A DNA stretch of 64,000 nucleotides from Isoetes taiwanensis (lineage: Eukaryota; Streptophyta; Lycopodiopsida; Isoetales; Isoetaceae): contig JAJEKV010000052.1 in NCBI GenBank assembly GCA_021234155.1, forward strand, positions 1,629,960 to 1,693,959, written 5' to 3'. The notes beneath the pieces are model-generated. The model was given only the letters and a program-made list of their open reading frames with translations, did no database searches and was not told the origin of the DNA. This document shows, piece after piece, positions 13,426 to 23,990 of this stretch; positions within the stretch are counted from its first letter, which is position 1; each line of letters opens with the position of its first letter. The position numbers were made by a program, and so were the translations under genes.

Positions 13426-14546
13426 TGAAACGCTCCTAAGGCCTTAACACTTGAAATCAAACAAGAGAGAATAATGGAACTCAAATAATAAATATCTTTC
13501 TTTTATAAAATTTAGTAACAAGGATTTGTAATTCATAAACTGGGTTACAACTCAAACTACAGGAATCTACGATGACAACATCTCTACTTATCACTGAAGC
13601 CCCCCACGAATAATAGTCACCTGCAAAAACCAAATTAATCATAAGAAATAAGAAAGAAGTGATGCGATTAGTCCAAGGAAGGACTAAGTGGGTAAACCAT
13701 TACCTTAACTTGAATAAGATTAGTCACACGCACAATAGGCACACAAATGTTAGTGACACATAGAACATCTTCTTATAACTTATTGTGATTCAGGGATGAT
13801 CAATCCTCCCGTCTTCACACGATATCATTCCCATTAATGCACTATACATCCATATACCAATCACCTAGTATGACAACCATATCCGTCCTAAACCTCCCAA
13901 GAATCGACAAAGGGCTGGTTCATTCAAACAAGTTCATTCTTTAATGTTATATTATATTTGCAAACACAAACACAAAGAATCAATAACAAAATAAAACATG
14001 TAAGCTTTTAGACAAAACTACTATACAAAAGAAAAGATAACTCCAAATAAACAAAACTCCAAAGATCCGCCCGCTACCACCAAAGGATCTTCCACGTGTA
14101 GTTCTTATCTGACCCATGTCCATCCTTTTCTTTTGATGATATCTCTAATCAAAGGAGTTATGAGAGATGCCACCCCAATTCAAACTAAAACTAGACTAAG
14201 GACTTTCATCGTGCTTAAGATCGCCCATTCTCGATAAATTATCACGTTTTTTATCATGTTTTAAAGTTTGCCAAACATTTTATACTATCTCTATTTTCTA
14301 AAATTAGAAAAATATCCTCTCCTTTCCAATTATAGGAAATAATCTTCCTATTCTTACAATTTATCTCCTCTAATCATAGATCTGCTATTCTAGTTCGATA
14401 TTACCTCTATTTTCCTCGATATCCACCGCATCTTTATAGACACCGTGATTCAATTTGTTTCCCAACCGTTGCAATTTTTTAAATATTTCCTGACCTGAGG
14501 TTAAGAAAATTATTTACTTATCCCTCAACCCCCTAGGTGTGTTACA
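13426..14546 (-). repeat. LTR copy 1 of the array
   Basis: 1121 bp, TG...CA on either strand. Its left edge is the left boundary of the whole array. Confidence 0.85.
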
Positions 14547-14979
14547 TTTTCTCTCATACTAAAAATTTACCCATGTCCTCATGGGGATAATCTGTAAATT
14601 CCTTGCAAAGTCATTAATTTCTATAGATGAACCAAGATATCCAAGGTACAAGACATATCTAAAACTATGTTCCACTCCATATACCCCTCTAAGGTTGACT
14701 ACACTTACTACTACAACATTTAAGATTAATTTGGATGACTACTAATGTTTGGGAACTTCACATTTAGGTACTAGGTTTAGAATGTGAAAACTAAATTTTG
14801 AAATCTTCTTTTTTCTCGCTTGCTAAGCCACAACTAGATGTCTCATTTAAATAACTTCCCCAAGGAGTTTCTTCCTTCTTGGTTTCCCATAATTTCAATA
14901 TTGATGACTTCTAATTGTCTTTGGCCCAATAACCAACTATGGTTAATAATCTAAAACCTAGGCTTTTTTCGATACCAAA
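14547..14979 (-). mobile_element. Internal region 1 of the LTR array
   Basis: 433 bp. The primer-binding site beside 14980 is degraded (GGCTTTTTTCGATACCA on the + strand). The same short minus-strand start of a gag-like peptide, MGNQEGRNSL, is present here, in internal region 2 and in internal region 3. Confidence 0.8.
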
Positions 14980-16106
14980 TGAAACACTCCTAAAGGCGTT
15001 TAACACTTGAAATCAAACAAGAGAGAATAATGGAACTCAAATAATAAATATCTTTCTTTATAAAAATTTAAGAAACAAGGATTTGTAATTCATAAACTTC
15101 GGTTACAACTCAAACTACGAGGGAATCTCGATGACAACATCTCTACTATCACTCCCCCGCCCCTTTTCACCAAGCTGATACCAAATTAATCAGAAGAAAT
15201 AAGAAAGAAGTGGTGGGGTTAGTCCAAGGAAGGACTAATTGGGTAAACCATTACCTTAACCCGAGGCTTAATCGTTAGTCACACGGACAATAGGCACACA
15301 AATATTAGTCACACATAGAACATCTTCTTATAACTTATTGTGATTCGTGGATGATCAATCCTCACCCGGTTCACACGTATATCGTTCCCATTACGACTAT
15401 ACATCCATATACCAATCACCTAGTATGCACGTTGCTCATCGCTCCAACCCTCCTAAGAAACGCACAAAGGGCTGGTTCATTCAAACAAAGTTCATTCTTT
15501 AATGTTACATTATATTTGCAAACACAAACATAAAGAATCAATAACAAAATAAAACATGTAAGCTTTTAGACAAACTACTATACAAAAGAAAAGATAACTC
15601 CAAACCAACGAAACTCCAAAGATCCCGTCTCTAGCTACCCACCAAAGGATCTTCCACGCAGTCTTATCACGACCCTGTCCATCTTTTTTGTGATATCTCT
15701 CTAATCATAAGGAGTTATGAGAGATGCCACCCCAATTCTGAAACTAGACTTCGAGGACTTTCCAGAATGCTTAAGATCGCCCCATTCTGATAAATTATCG
15801 TTGAGTTATCATGTTTTAAAGTTTGCCCTTCTTTTATACTATCTATCTTTTCTAAAATTAGAAAAATATCCTCTCCTTTCCAATTATAGGAAATATCTTC
15901 CTATTCTTACAATTATCTCCTCTAATCATAGATCTGCTATTCTAGTTCAGATATTACCTCTATTTTCCTCAGATATCTACCGTACCTTAATATAGACACC
16001 CGTATTCAATTTGTTTCCCAACCGTTGCAATTCTTTTAAATATTTCTGACCTGAGGTTAAGAATAAAAATTATTTACTTATCCCTCAACCCCCTAGGTGT
16101 GTTACA
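14980..16106 (-). repeat. LTR copy 2 of the array
   Basis: 1127 bp, collinear with the other copies over its whole length. Confidence 0.85.
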
Positions 16107-16531
16107 TTTTCTCTCATACTAAAAATTTGCCCATGTCCTCATGGGGATAATCTGTAAATTCCTTGCAAAGTCATTAATTTCTATAGATGAACCAAGATAT
16201 CCAAGGTACAAGACATATCTAAAACTATGTTCCACTCCATACACCCTTCGGGGTTGACTACACTTACTACTACAACATTTAAGATTAATTTGGATGACTA
16301 CTAATGTTTGGGAACTTCACAGTTAGGTACTAGGTTTAGAATGTGAAAACTAAATTTTGAAATCTTCCTTTTCCCGTTGCTGGCCACGACTAGATGTCTC
16401 GGCTGCATAACTTCCCCAAGGAGTTTCTTCCTTCTTGGTTTCCCATAATTTCAATATTGATGACTTCTAATTGTCTTTGGCCCAATAACCAACTATGGTT
16501 AATAATCGGAAACCTAGGCTCTGATACCAAA
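16107..16531 (-). mobile_element. Internal region 2 of the LTR array, intact primer-binding site
   Basis: 425 bp. Carries the best primer-binding site, 16517-16529, separated from LTR3 by two bases, and a purine-rich tract next to LTR2. Confidence 0.85.
16517..16529 (-). promoter_or_regulatory. tRNA primer-binding site of the LTR element
   Basis: Minus strand reads TGGTATCAGAGCC, the standard plant retrotransposon primer-binding site complementary to the 3' end of initiator methionine tRNA. Two bases separate it from the LTR edge at 16532. Copies at about 14961-14977 and 18063-18075 are damaged. Confidence 0.9.
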
Positions 16532-17657
16532 TGAAACGCTCCTAAGGCGTTTAACACTTGAAATCAAACAAGAGAGAATAATGGAACTCAAATAATAAAT
16601 ATCTTTCTTTATAAAAATTCAGTAACAAGGATTTGTAATTCATAAACTCAAATTACAACTCAAACTACGTAGGAATCTACGCATGACAACATCTCTACTA
16701 TCACTCCCCGCTCCCTTACCGACAAAGTCAATCCAAATTACCAAATTAATCTGTAAGAAATAAGAAAGAAGTGGTGGGGGTTAGTCCAAGGAAGGACTAA
16801 TTGGGTAAACCATTACCTTAACCTGAGGCGAATCGTTAGTCACACAGACAATAGGCACACAAATATTAGTCACACATAGAACATCTTCTTATAACTTATT
16901 GTGATTCAGGGATGATCAATCCCTCACCCGGGTTCACACGTTTATCATTCCGGACACGACTATACGTCCATATACCAATCACCTAGTATGCACGTTGCTC
17001 ATCCGCTCCAACCCTCCCAAGAACGACAAAGGGCGGGTCATTCAAACAGTTCATTCTTTAATGTTACATTATATTTGCAAACACAAACATAAAGAATCAA
17101 TAACAAAATAAAACATGTAAGCTTTTAGACAAACTACTATACAAAAGAAAAGATAACTCCAAACGAACAGAAACTCCAAAGATCCGGGCCCAGGCTACCC
17201 ACCAAAGGATCTTCCACGTAGTCTTATCCGACCCCTGTCCATCTTTTTCTCTGTGATATCTCTCTAATCGTAAGGAATTATGAGAGATGCCACCCCAATC
17301 TGAAACTAGACTTCGAGGACTTTCCGCAATGCTTAAGATCGCCCATTTCGATAAATTATCGTTTTAAAGTTATCATGTTTTAAAGTTTGCCCTTCTTTTT
17401 TATTACTATCTATCTTTTTAAAATTTAGAAAAATATCCTTCCTTTCTTACAAATTCTGATCTAATTTATCTTCTCTAATCATAGATCGGCTATTCTAGTT
17501 CATATATTGCCTCTATTTTCCTCGGATATCTACCGCATCTTAATATAGACACCCTATTCAATTTGTTTCCCAACCAAGGAATTCTTTTAAATATTTCTCG
17601 ACCTAATGTTAAGAATAAAAATTATTTACTTATCCCTCAACCCCTAGATGTGTTACA
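16532..17657 (-). repeat. LTR copy 3 of the array
   Basis: 1126 bp, TG...CA. Directly abuts the intact primer-binding site. Confidence 0.85.
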
Positions 17658-18077
17658 TTTTCTCTCATACTAAAAAATTTGCCCATGTCCTCATGGGGAT
17701 AATCTCTAAATTCCTTGCAAAGTCATTAATTTCTATAGATGAACCAAGATATCCAAGGTACAAGACATATCTAAAACTATGTTCCACTCCATACACCCTT
17801 CTGGTTGACTACACTTACTACTACAACATTTAAGATTAATTTGGATGACTACTAATGTTTGGGAACTTCACGTTAGGTACTAGGTTTAGAATGTGAAAAC
17901 TAAATTTTGAACTCTTCCTTTTCCCATTCTTGCCACGACTAGATGTCTCCGGTATAACTTAATCAAGGAGTTTCTTCCTTCTTGGTTTCCCATAATTTCA
18001 ATATTGATGACTTCTAATTGTCTTTGGCCCAATAACCAACTATGGTTAATAATCGGAAACCTAGGCTCGATACCAAA
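17658..18077 (-). mobile_element. Internal region 3 of the LTR array
   Basis: 420 bp. Holds a minus-strand start MGNQEGRNSLIKLYRR (Met codon 17991-17993) that stays open into the purine-rich tract. This may be the residue of a gag N-terminus. The primer-binding site has lost two bases. Confidence 0.8.
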
Positions 18078-19194
18078 TGAAACGCCTCTAAGGTGTTTAA
18101 CACTTGAAATCAAACAAGAGAGAATAATGGAACTCAAATAATAAATATCTTTCTTTATAAAAATTCAAGAACAAGGATTTGTAATTCATAAACTTCGGTT
18201 ACAACTCAAACTACGTGAGGAATCTACGCATGACAACATCTCTACTATCACTGCGTGCTCCCTCGGGCCGATAGTCATGCGACTACCAAATTAATCTGTA
18301 AGAAATAAGAAAGAAGTGGTGGGGTTTAGGACTAAGTGGGTAAACAATTACCTTAACCTGAGGCAAATCGTTAGTCACACAGACAATAGGCACACAAATG
18401 TTAGTCACGCATAGAACATCTTCTTATAACTTATTGTGATTCAGGGATGATCAATCCCTCCCGGTTCACCCAGATATCATTCGGACACTTACTTATACGC
18501 CTATATACCAATCACCGGTATGCACGTTGCTCATCCGCTCCAACCCTCCGTAAGAACGACGAAGGGGCGGGTTCATTCAAACAGGTTCATTCTTTAATAT
18601 TATATTATATTTGCAAACACAAACACAAAGAATCAATAACAACATAAAATATGTAAGTTTTTCGACAAACTACTATACAAAAGAAAAGATAACTCCAAAC
18701 GAACGAGAAACTCCAAAGATCCGGCTCCAAATACCCACCAAAGGATCTTCCACGCAAGCGATCTTATCCGACCCCGTCCCACCTTTTTTTCTGCTATATC
18801 TCTAACCGTAAAAGGAGTTATGAGATGCCACTCCAATTTTGAAACTAGACTTGAGGGCTTTCCGAATGCTTAAGGTCGCCCCCATTCGATAAATTATCAA
18901 CAAAGTTATCATGTTTTAAAGTTTGCTTCTTTTATACTATCTATCTTTTTCTAAAATTAGAAAAATATCCTCTCCTTTTCAATTATAGGAAATATCTTCC
19001 TATTCTTACAAATTCTTATCTAGTTTATCTCCTCTAATCATAGATATGCTATTCTAGTTGAAAACTTACCTCTATTTTCCTCGATATCTAAAATAGTACC
19101 TTTCAGTATAGACACCCAACCATTCAATTTGTTTCTCAACCAAGGTTAAGAATAAAATTATTTACTTATCCCTCAACCCCCTAGGTGTGTTACA
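18078..19194 (-). repeat. LTR copy 4 of the array
   Basis: 1117 bp. Its right edge is the boundary of the array with unrelated sequence. Confidence 0.85.
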
Positions 19195-19374
19195 CAACAC
19201 TAACATTTCTAGAAATATTAACATAAATATTTTCCTTGTTAGAGTTAGTTTGAAAAATCCCTGGCATATTCTTAACGTCAAGGTAAGTCGGTGTGTGTTT
19301 CGGCAGTTTCTTCATCCATTCTAATCGAGAATAGCAACTCACCCCCAAAATCCTATAGAATCCAGTCTGCACCT

Positions 19375-19525
19375 CACTCTGACGTAGTGGAAACAGGAAG
19401 GGGTCAGGCATTCTTGCCATTCCCTGACCTACAAAATTTGGTCGTGCCTCAACGGCGCCCTCAGATTCTGCAGCTCAAGGGACTAGCAAGAATGCCATCT
19501 CCCTTCCCGTTCCACATCACATCAT
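19375..19525. repeat. Foldback (MITE-like) element, copy 1
   Basis: An imperfect inverted repeat of about 35 bp: the left arm contains GGGGTCAGGCATTCTTGCCA and the right arm GCAAGAATGCCATCTCCCTT followed by CCCGTTCCACATCACAT. The loop is about 60 bp. A second copy lies at 19805-19935. Confidence 0.65.
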
Positions 19526-19804
19526 GCAAGTATTAAATCAATCTTGGCATCTCCAAACTCTTTCAAAAAAGGTTTAGGTGCTAGGTGGAACGCTTGTTTT
19601 CAAACCCCACTAAGGATCTGTTTAAGGTTAAGATTTACTTGAGTCCCAATCGCCACTATTCACTTCCATCCATCATTATTCACTTTTGATCCATATTTCA
19701 TCCTCTTTCTATCCGTCAAGGCAAGTGGGTCTTTGTTCCTTCTGTTTCTTGGATCATTCTCATGAAGAATGAAAAGTAGCTGCAAAACAAAACCCGGAGA
19801 ATCA

Positions 19805-19935
19805 GGTAACCTCTTAGCTTGACGTCTTGGAATAGAAGGGGTCGGGCATTCTTGCCATACGACCAAGAATTATGTTCTTCAGGTGAAGGGGCCAAGAATG
19901 CCCTCCCCTTCCTGTCCCACATCACATCTCATCTC
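19805..19935. repeat. Foldback (MITE-like) element, copy 2
   Basis: Same arms as copy 1 (GGGGTCGGGCATTCTTGCCA; CCAAGAATGCCCTCCCCTTC then CACATCACATC) in the same orientation, with a different, shorter loop. Conserved arms with a variable loop are typical of small inverted-repeat elements. Confidence 0.65.
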
Positions 19936-21890
19936 ACCATTTCTATTACGCCCCGATTTCTACAATCAGCTCTTTCCATAGATTCATGTGGCCTTCTTTC
20001 ATTTCTCCTATCATCGTTTCTCTTCCTTCCATACCCTGGTCCTTGCTAGATCCGCGAACTAGTGTTTTTTTTTTAATTGAGGGCTCCTTCTATTGCACCC
20101 CATGCAACCATTAAAACTCATCTTGAAGCTTCGAACTCTCAAGATCCTAGAAAATTTTATACAGTTTGGTAGCTTCTCCATGGCACTTCCCGGATGTTGC
20201 AGAATCAAGGCATTCCAGAGTAGGAATATTACCAAAGAAGAAGAACTGATGATACCTTAACAATCTGGTCTTCAATACAGAGTGGAATGCTCTTTTGAGG
20301 GGGCAAGAAACCATATATCCACAGGGCCAACATCTTACTAAAGGTAAAAAGTTGAATTCTGGGTCTTTTCTAGAGAAATACAGATCCTTTTGCTATAATT
20401 GGCTGGGTAGAAAAGGAAGGCTTTAATCTTAGCAACAAGCAAATTGACAGACTAATATTTAACATGCAGATAACATCCATCCATTGGCTGAAATTTCTCT
20501 ATTTTATGATAGAATTCTGCTCGCATGAAGCTGTTGTTAATCTGCTGCAGAGGAGCCAAATAATATACTAGGGTTTCTAAATCAAATTCCTTTAAATGGA
20601 ATTATCATTTTGATCCAATCTCTCCCAATTCCCAATCCATCACTGTATTTCTTCAACCTATGATCTAAACCCAATATATTAGAATATATAATGTTTTCCT
20701 GCCCTCTTCAACCCAATCGGCCAAATCATCTCTGCCTCCTTCCGTCAAGACCAACCTCCAATTATTTATATTTAGCTTGACCTCCTAAAATCCATCCCAA
20801 AGGAAGTGAATTATTGAGACTTGTTTGGATCCGAATGCAAGCATCCATTGGAGTGGATTCCCACCTCTATTGTGGTAATATGCAAAATTCTTCTATGGTG
20901 GAGTCAAATGTGCACCTCAACAACACGATACCAAAATTGAGAGGAATTCCTCAAGACCAGACGAAAAGTAGTCTTGAAATTCAAATGGAGAAAGGGTGCA
21001 TTACTCAGAGAAAACAGGAAACAATTGGGAAACAGAAGACTAGAATCGAAATAACAGTCTTTGAAGGAAAAATGATGGATGGAGAAAGAATGAAAAAGGC
21101 AAATTGGGACTCTTCACAAATATTACAGGTTTTTCAGGAAAAAAGACACAGTTAAAAAAAGAGAACCTGCCAAGGGAAAGAAAGATATAGTTTGGACAAT
21201 AGAGCATCCTAAAAAAAGGCATCTTTTTCTCGGAAAATATGTTATAAAATTCAATGCTGACATCCCACCATATCAGATATGTATACAGGAACCGACTGCC
21301 GTTAAGGCCATTCAGCAAATCGAATATCAGAGCTCACTCAATGGTGCAATATTAGTCATGGTCAATACAGAAGATCTCTCATATAGGGATATAATAGATA
21401 AAAAAAAGGAGCCCGGATGAGGATGAAGAGATTATAGAAGATCCAATGGAAGAATGGATGAGGGAAACTCATAGTTGATCCTTCGGACCTGAGATGAAGC
21501 GAGAACAAGGTGTATTGGAGGATGTAGAACCGACTTATCACCATCACAAGAGATAAAGAAAAATTGGCTTCAATTCAAGGCAATGAGGAAGAGAAGAATA
21601 AGGAGGTCCATGACTCGAGATCACTCATCAAATAGTCACCTCTCGTGGAGCGACCTCTTACTAACATAACTTCTAGGGTCCCCCGTTTTAGGAAAGGAAG
21701 CGAATAAATGACTAAAATAATGTAAGTAGAATGTAAAGGTGCCCGCCCTTAGTGGTTGATCTGAGGGGGTGTTTGGGCGAGTTCAACTCCATGGGTGGCA
21801 TTTGGTTCCTACGTGGGAATATTTTTGAGATGTGATGGAAATTTTCATGAACTTAAAGCACATAGGAACTTAGCTAGAGCATTTCCAAGC
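19936..21890. other. Intergenic sequence without a recognised gene
   Basis: Open stretches such as 20814-21155 (+) are Lys/Glu/Gln-rich and match no family I know. Scattered charged coding-like sequence follows to about 21560. No motif supports a gene call. Confidence 0.35.
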
Positions 21891-21900
21891 AATCTGCTTT

Positions 21901-22230
21901 ATAGATTTCAGTTGAAATTATCTCAAGAACTTAGAAACTTCTTCCACAACTCAAATTTTATTTGAACGAGATTGTCGTATACTGTCAAGAATTTAAAACC
22001 TCATACCATGTGAATTCGTGGTCAAGAACTTCCACACATTGAATTATAGATTTTAGTTGAAATTATCTCAAGGACTTAGAAAGTCCTTCCACAACTGGAA
22101 TTTTATTTGAACGAGATTGTCATCTCAACTCAAGAATTTAAAACCTCCTACATGGTCAAGTACTTCTTCCACAATGCGAATTTACATGAACGAGATTGTG
22201 GTATGGTTTCGAGAAGTTATAGCCTCCTTC
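21901..22230. repeat. Tandem repeat, about 145-bp unit
   Basis: Units starting at about 21901 and 22046 share TTGAAATTATCTCAAG(A/G)ACT, CTTCCACAAC and TTATTTGAACGAGATTGT. A third partial, shorter unit begins near 22150 with CTTCTTCCACAAT and TGAACGAGATTGTGG. Confidence 0.75.
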
Positions 22231-22613
22231 CACAAGTCGATTCGTTATCATAGAGAAGTTTTACTAAAACACCGGAGAGATAAAGTGGCTAGAAATTGAG
22301 AGAATATGGGCAAGAAACTCCAAAGAGCATGGGTTCAAAGAGAATATGGGAGACGAAGGTAAGAAGATACTAGAGAGAGGACTTGGAAATAGAGCTAGAG
22401 AAAGAGCGGGCGGAGGAAAGATACTATATAGAGAAAGTGAGTTGTAGGAAACCTCGAGGAGGAGCATGGGTAAGGTGCATGATGAAGACTTAATGCATAA
22501 AACTACCATGAGGAAGTTAAGATATCAATGGAGCCACGTACCGACATTGTCCGGTACCTACAACAAAAAAATTATATTCCACATCCTTTGAAGAATGGTA
22601 AAGTTATGTTACA

Positions 22614-22682
22614 GCCGGTAGATAACCAAAATGTGTGGACGAGGACGCATAAACCGAGGCCACGCATTTTGGTTATCGGCCG
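22614..22682. repeat. Hairpin, about 20-bp stem
   Basis: GATAACCAAAATGTGTGG (from 22621) pairs with CCACGCATTTTGGTTATC (to about 22678) with one mismatch; the outer bases GCCGGTA/CGGCC extend the stem. The loop is about 22 bases. A small inverted-repeat element or its remnant. Confidence 0.7.
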
Positions 22683-23476
22683 AGGCGTAACCACCTTATC
22701 GGTCTTATATGGGCGAGAATAGTATCCGATAATTAGTTATCAAGACTCTCTAGTACTAATAACTAGTTATCGACGCACCAATAATGATAAACAAAAATAA
22801 GGACTCATCTTTTTCCACTAAAGATTCTCGATCACGATCGTGGAATCGCATTTTGGTTCCGCGTATTTGACGCTATTTGCATACTCATATGTTGTATGTA
22901 TGGGGGACCTAGATATGAGAAGGTCTATGTCCCATTATACTTTAGTTCTCACAAAGATATAGTGTCATCGAAAAAGTAAAAGCAATTGTGTGTTAGCTAT
23001 GTCATGTCATTTGAAGCAAAATATTAAACCTCTTCTTGGTCTGCGAAATATGGATACCTCTTCCTTGGCTATTGAACCTCTTCCTTGGTCGCATACCTAT
23101 TATTGCTATCATTCCATATATAAAGCGATTATCATTTTTTGTTCTTAAAAATAGGAGGTAATTTTTCTTTGGCTGCCGAATCTCGCTCGACATATATGCA
23201 CCCATTGCATTTTCAAATTGAAGAAAAAAAAAAAAACTAGGGATGCCACGTTTTTTGTTCTTATCTCGATTTGAATCAATCTCCTCCGATCCAATCTCCT
23301 TCTCTCGCTCTCCACTTCCTCTGCCCCATTCCGGGTGAGATTCACTCTCACACGTACCATGGCCATGTTTGCTTGGAAGCAAAGTGATCTTTATTTGCAT
23401 GGAACCGGGTCCGGGTCCGATTCAATGTTTTTATTGCGGATTTTGATGAACGAGTTATTTTTTGATCATTTTTTCA
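22683..23476. other. Intergenic sequence
   Basis: Contains repeats of CCTCTTCCTTGG near 23035-23090 and an A-run near 23222. It could hold the promoter and first exon of the peroxidase that follows, but no start was identified. Confidence 0.3.
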
Positions 23477-23990
23477 GGATTGAGCTATGGGTTATCTCAA
23501 ATTGAGTTTGTTGGATTGTTTATGTTGTGCGGGGATCACGATGGGTCGGATTCGGTGGCTTCAACGGCAAATAATAAGGCGAAAAGGATGCGGATATTAA
23601 TCACATTCAGGAGATGGATTTGATGCGATAAACAAGGCAAAAGATGCAGGGAGAGGCCCGGTGTCTTCGTAGTTTCTTGCCAGATTTGCTCGCCTCGATT
23701 ACCACAGATTTTGTGGGCCCGGTTGACATATAAACCCAATTAAGCCCTCTCAATTTTAGCAAATGATTCGAAAGCAAATGCATTTTTCTCAAGTAGATTG
23801 GAGGGCCTCGCTAGGAAGTAACAAAAGGGAAGCAGAGATGGCAAAATTTTCCAAGCTTCGAGTAGGAAATCGCCTCTTCCAACAATGAGGATCAGCTTAT
23901 TCAATTATTTGCCTCAAAGGGCTTCAATATGATGATATAGTGGCTTTGATCTGTAAGGCTACAAAAGAGATAGGAAGCTTGATTTTGCAA
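23477..23990 (+). pseudogene. Class III (secretory) plant peroxidase fragment
   Basis: Class III peroxidases use H2O2 to oxidise phenolics in the wall or vacuole. Family landmarks appear in order but in shifting frames: the distal-helix region around DCF...RG..DGS (about 23510-23550), STANNKAEKDA (about 23560-23590), FDAINKAKDA (about 23620), CPGVVSC (about 23655), a SGGP-W-like piece GGP (about 23800), RDGKI (about 23840) and LIQLFASKGF followed by VAL (about 23895-23950), the segment before the proximal-His motif. A GT...AG interval at about 23711-23798 fits the intron usual at this place. Proximal His, calcium site and C-terminus were not found. Many 1-2 base indels break the frame. Either a pseudogene or a poorly sequenced gene whose later exons lie beyond a long intron. 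Family assignment fairly firm, extent uncertain. Confidence 0.6.

Larger units (their letters stand above)
13426..19194 (-). mobile_element. Tandem array of a non-autonomous LTR retrotransposon (4 LTRs, 3 internal regions)
   Basis: Structure is LTR-int-LTR-int-LTR-int-LTR. LTR starts at 13426, 14980, 16532 and 18078; each begins TGAAAC(G/A) on the + strand and ends TGTGTTACA at 14546, 16106, 17657 and 19194. Beside LTR3 the + strand reads GGCTCTGATACCA, the complement of TGGTATCAGAGCC, the usual plant primer-binding site for initiator-Met tRNA; the element therefore reads on the minus strand. A purine-rich tract (GAGAGAAAA on the minus strand) precedes the opposite LTR edge. Flanking 5-mers are CAAAA (13421-13425) and CAACA (19195-19199), a 4/5 match to a target-site duplication. 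Internal regions of only 420-433 bp have no RT or integrase, so movement would depend on a helper. Confidence 0.88.

Noticed and set aside
13426-19194. Short open frames inside the LTR array as genes
   Set aside because: They differ between copies, have no conserved domain and lie in LTR sequence.
13426-19194. Satellite DNA or centromeric tandem repeat
   Set aside because: Only four units, with a primer-binding site, polypurine tract and TG/CA borders. It is a retroelement array.
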